Assembly (NCBI GenBank): GCA_020058315.1
Contig: JAGVEK010000210.1
Location: 1 to 5,503, forward strand
Direction of reading: 5' to 3'
Source of the DNA: Candidatus Zixiibacteriota bacterium
GTDB taxonomy: Bacteria; Zixibacteria; MSB-5A5; WJJR01
Length of the DNA: 5,503 bases
The position numbers and the translations under genes were made by a program. Numbering within the stretch: the stretch's first letter is position 1; every line of letters starts with the position of its first letter. Positions 3,375 to 5,503 of this stretch are shown one piece after another. The notes beneath the pieces were generated by a model, which worked only from the letters and a program-made list of their open reading frames with translations, was not told the origin of the DNA and made no database searches.

Positions 3375-5503
3375 TTGCGTAGATACGCGTTCAAACTGAA
3401 TGCCTCAGCCAAGTTCTTGGCTGCGTCGCTGACAGTGGTGTTCTTGTCAGCAGTCGCCGCGACCGCAGCCAGCGCTCCGGGCATCGATCGTGAATCCACC
3501 GACTCACTGACGCGCCGCGCAGCCGGATACTACTCTGCCGAGCCGACCGTGCAGGAGATGCTGGACAGCTTGGGATGGGGGCTTTCCGCCATCAAGGCTC
3601 AGATTTCCGCCAGCCAGTTCCAAGTAGCGCCGGGCATGGTCGTGATTCGCGTCCTCTCCAAGCATTCGGGCATCCAAGAGGACAACAGTCTTGGGTGGTA
3701 CCGGATCGGCTCACCCGGCGACACGCTTGCACTCTTGCCTGGCATCGCAACTCCCGCCGATTCTGTGGTATTCACTCTGACGAGCCCGGACTCTCTGGGC
3801 TGGTTTATCAGCCGTGAGGACGGAACGGCGTGGTATTCAGACAAGTCGCTCAACGGCGACCGGCGATCACATCTGAAGGTTTACCAATCCCCTCAATCGG
3901 GGGAATACCTGCTGTGCTGGGAGGATCTCGCCTGGCCAAGCGATGGTGATTTCAATGATCTGGTCGTGCTGATCCGGATTCCATCAGCGACGCCGCAATT
4001 GGCTGGCACCCCGAAAAGCGCCGGCGCCTCACAGCAGACGACGGGAGTGACCACCGGCTTGTCCACACAGAATAAGGCCGGGTTGGCGACTTCGGATTCT
4101 TGGGCCGCGGGCGCCTCATCCCCCACGTCGACCGAGATATCCATCAAACTGTATGATACGATAATGATTTGCTCACCGGGAACGGTGTCCGTGCCATTCC
4201 ACGTGACCTCAACCTGTCCCCTTTCCGAACTGCGTGCGTCCTCCCCCGGGTTTATCAGACTCCAGGACACATCGCTCTGCCTGTATGTCAGCAGCTCCAG
4301 CAGTTCCTATGTCAGCCTGGTGGCGGTTGACCAGTGTGGCACGAAGGATTCAGTGCGTGTGTTCTTCAAAGTTACCGTGAACCAGCCTGCCCTTGTGATC
4401 GCACCGGCTCTGATCGATACGCTTCTGTGCAAGTCGGGCTGGATTTGCATTCCCATCTCGTCGACAGGCACCGCACCGGTGACGATTTCAGCGGTGTCTC
4501 CGGCGGTATTTAACGCCACCACGAAGACAGTCTGCTACAAGATCAATGCTCCGGGAACATACCAGATTCTCATGATTGCATCCAATGCCTGCGGGCCCGA
4601 GACGACGGTGACGGAGGTTCGGGCTCGTTTCAACTCGGCTCCGTCGATTCTGGGAATCCCGAATGATACGGTGAAAGTCTGCCAGATCGGTCCGTACTGC
4701 TTTGGACCGATCACCTGTTACGATCCGGACGGCAACCTCGCAAGCTGTGTGAACTGGGACTGTCCGGGGGCATATGATGGCGAATCGTGGTGCTACACAC
4801 CGGTCGGCAAGGAAGTTGTGAGCATCGTATTCCGTGCGTCCGATTATTGCGGTCTGGTGGGTGTTGACACGCTCGTCGTGAGTTTTGGGGGGAGCGTTCC
4901 GCCAGTCATCACGATGGGGAGCGTGACGACCAAGCTCTGCCGCCCTGACACAGTTTGTGTGCCGTTTTCTATTCTCAATCCCGCGGGAAATCCTCTGCAA
5001 TTGTCAGTGATCGGCGCGGGCACGCTCAGAATCGCCGACTCGGTGGTTTGCCGGGCGATCAGCACGACCGGCACCTACACGGTACAGATAGTGGCGGCCG
5101 ACAGTTGCGGGAAGGCGGACACCGCGCAGGCGACGATCACGGTAACCGCGGTCGGGAGCGTGGGACCGGCAATCACGATGAACAGCGTCACGACCGCACT
5201 CTGCCGTCCCGATACGGTGCGTGTGCCGTTTTCGATCTCCAACCCCGAGGGACGTCCGCTGCAGTTGACTGTCGTCGGACCAGGCACACTCCGGATATCT
5301 GACTCGACGATTGGCCGCGCGATCAGCACTGCCGGCATCTACACAGTCACACTGATGGCTGCTGATGACTGCGGGTATGCGGACACGGCACAGACGGCGA
5401 TCACGGCATCCACTGTGGCGACGACCCCGCCTTCTCTCACGATGAGCAATGTGACGGTGAAACTTTGCCGCGCGGATACCGTGCGTGTGCCTTTCTCCAT
5501 CTA
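3375..5503 (+). CDS. Large exported surface protein: DUF4114 domain plus tandem Ig-like repeats, C-terminus outside window
   Basis: An uninterrupted frame gives 709 residues from TTG 3375 and runs off the right edge. Residues 1-34 are a signal peptide (basic MRRYAFK, hydrophobic FLAASLTVVFLSAVAA, cleavage after ASA34). Residues about 92-203 form a DUF4114-type domain, shown by EDNSLGWY (102-109) and the hallmark WEDLAWPSDGDFNDLVV (182-198). The latter is an acidic, possibly calcium-binding loop of the kind found in bacterial surface and matrix proteins. A Ser/Thr/Gly/Ala linker (204-253) leads into at least six beta-sandwich (Ig-like/PKD-like) domains starting near 254, 338, 422, 510, 600 and 688. 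Each has a 'DT..C' strand near its start and an 'A.D.CG' strand near its end, the usual place for a disulfide. The last copies are 88 residues each and about two-thirds identical. No enzyme motif is seen. It is probably an adhesin or surface-layer stalk; the C-terminal anchor is not in view. A GTG at 3300 is in frame but lacks a ribosome site. Confidence 0.92.
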   Translation, partial: MRRYAFKLNASAKFLAASLTVVFLSAVAATAASAPGIDRESTDSLTRRAAGYYSAEPTVQEMLDSLGWGLSAIKAQISASQFQVAPGMVVIRVLSKHSGIQEDNSLGWYRIGSPGDTLALLPGIATPADSVVFTLTSPDSLGWFISREDGTAWYSDKSLNGDRRSHLKVYQSPQSGEYLLCWEDLAWPSDGDFNDLVVLIRIPSATPQLAGTPKSAGASQQTTGVTTGLSTQNKAGLATSDSWAAGASSPTSTEISIKLYDTIMICSPGTVSVPFHVTSTCPLSELRASSPGFIRLQDTSLCLYVSSSSSSYVSLVAVDQCGTKDSVRVFFKVTVNQPALVIAPALIDTLLCKSGWICIPISSTGTAPVTISAVSPAVFNATTKTVCYKINAPGTYQILMIASNACGPETTVTEVRARFNSAPSILGIPNDTVKVCQIGPYCFGPITCYDPDGNLASCVNWDCPGAYDGESWCYTPVGKEVVSIVFRASDYCGLVGVDTLVVSFGGSVPPVITMGSVTTKLCRPDTVCVPFSILNPAGNPLQLSVIGAGTLRIADSVVCRAISTTGTYTVQIVAADSCGKADTAQATITVTAVGSVGPAITMNSVTTALCRPDTVRVPFSISNPEGRPLQLTVVGPGTLRISDSTIGRAISTAGIYTVTLMAADDCGYADTAQTAITASTVATTPPSLTMSNVTVKLCRADTVRVPFSI
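4908..5503 (+). repeat. Tandem 264-bp in-frame repeats (88-residue domains)
   Basis: Copies begin at 4908, 5172 and 5436, exactly 264 bp apart, and the third is cut by the window edge. Conserved phrases are T-M-x-x-V-T, LCR-x-DTV-x-VPFSI, GTLRI-x-DS, RAIST-x-G-x-YTV and AAD-x-CG-x-ADTAQ. By hand the first two full copies agree at about 58 of 88 residues. The earlier domains (254-509) share the cysteine layout but little else, so the right-hand copies are younger duplications within the same gene. Confidence 0.88.

Noticed and set aside
2948..3382. Plus-strand 144-codon open frame overlapping the TTG start
   Set aside because: It has no good ribosome site and its translation is basic and Cys/Pro/Ser-rich with no pattern. 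It ends 8 bases into the surface-protein gene, which could suggest coupling, but nothing supports it as a gene.
4488..5000. Minus-strand 170-codon open frame
   Set aside because: It is antisense to the clearly coding Ig-like repeat region of the surface protein.
4908..5503. CRISPR or non-coding tandem repeat
   Set aside because: The 264-bp period is in frame, mostly varies as diverged protein domains do, and lacks short identical repeats with unique spacers.

Overview
The window looks like a piece of chromosome from a moderately GC-rich, Gram-negative-type bacterium. It holds two long, Cys/Thr/Ser-rich exported proteins facing away from each other, with two tiny genes and about 1.5 kb of non-coding DNA between them. 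The style of both long proteins (Asp-box propeller protein; DUF4114 followed by Ig-like repeats built around 'DTV..C....VPF' and 'A.D.CG..D') resembles proteins of uncultured FCB-group lineages such as candidate phylum Zixibacteria. That placement is inferred from protein style only; there is no marker gene here.

Layout. (1) Positions 1-1370, minus strand: the first 456 codons of a secreted Asp-box (BNR, sialidase-like) beta-propeller protein whose C-terminus lies left of the window. (2) 1371-1905: its non-coding upstream region, with a candidate sigma70-type promoter preceded by two 8-bp direct repeats in an 11-bp period, a GC-rich hairpin in the leader, and a strong hairpin that fits a terminator for the next gene. 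(3) 1906-2079 and 2159-2356, minus strand: a 57-residue stand-alone helix-turn-helix protein and a 65-residue zinc-ribbon protein, each with a strong Shine-Dalgarno site. They are probably co-transcribed, zinc ribbon first. (4) 2357-3374: about 1 kb without a convincing gene, holding a 118-bp palindromic repeat-like element (2564-2681), several small inverted repeats, and a structured leader before the next gene. (5) 3375-5503, plus strand: the first 709 codons of a large exported surface protein that starts at TTG. It has a signal peptide, a DUF4114 domain, a Ser/Thr/Gly/Ala linker and at least six tandem beta-sandwich domains of 84-90 residues. The last of these repeat with an exact 264-bp period, and the protein runs off the right edge.

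The two long proteins are the main content. Neither appears if one looks only for ATG-to-stop open frames, because both are cut by the window edges and the plus-strand one lacks an early ATG. A shared role at the cell surface (adhesion, glycan or matrix contact) is plausible, but nothing in the sequence links their regulation. The most interesting points are the paired gain and loss of a second cysteine pair across the Ig-like array, the 118-bp element, and the 11-bp-period operator-like repeats upstream of the propeller gene.
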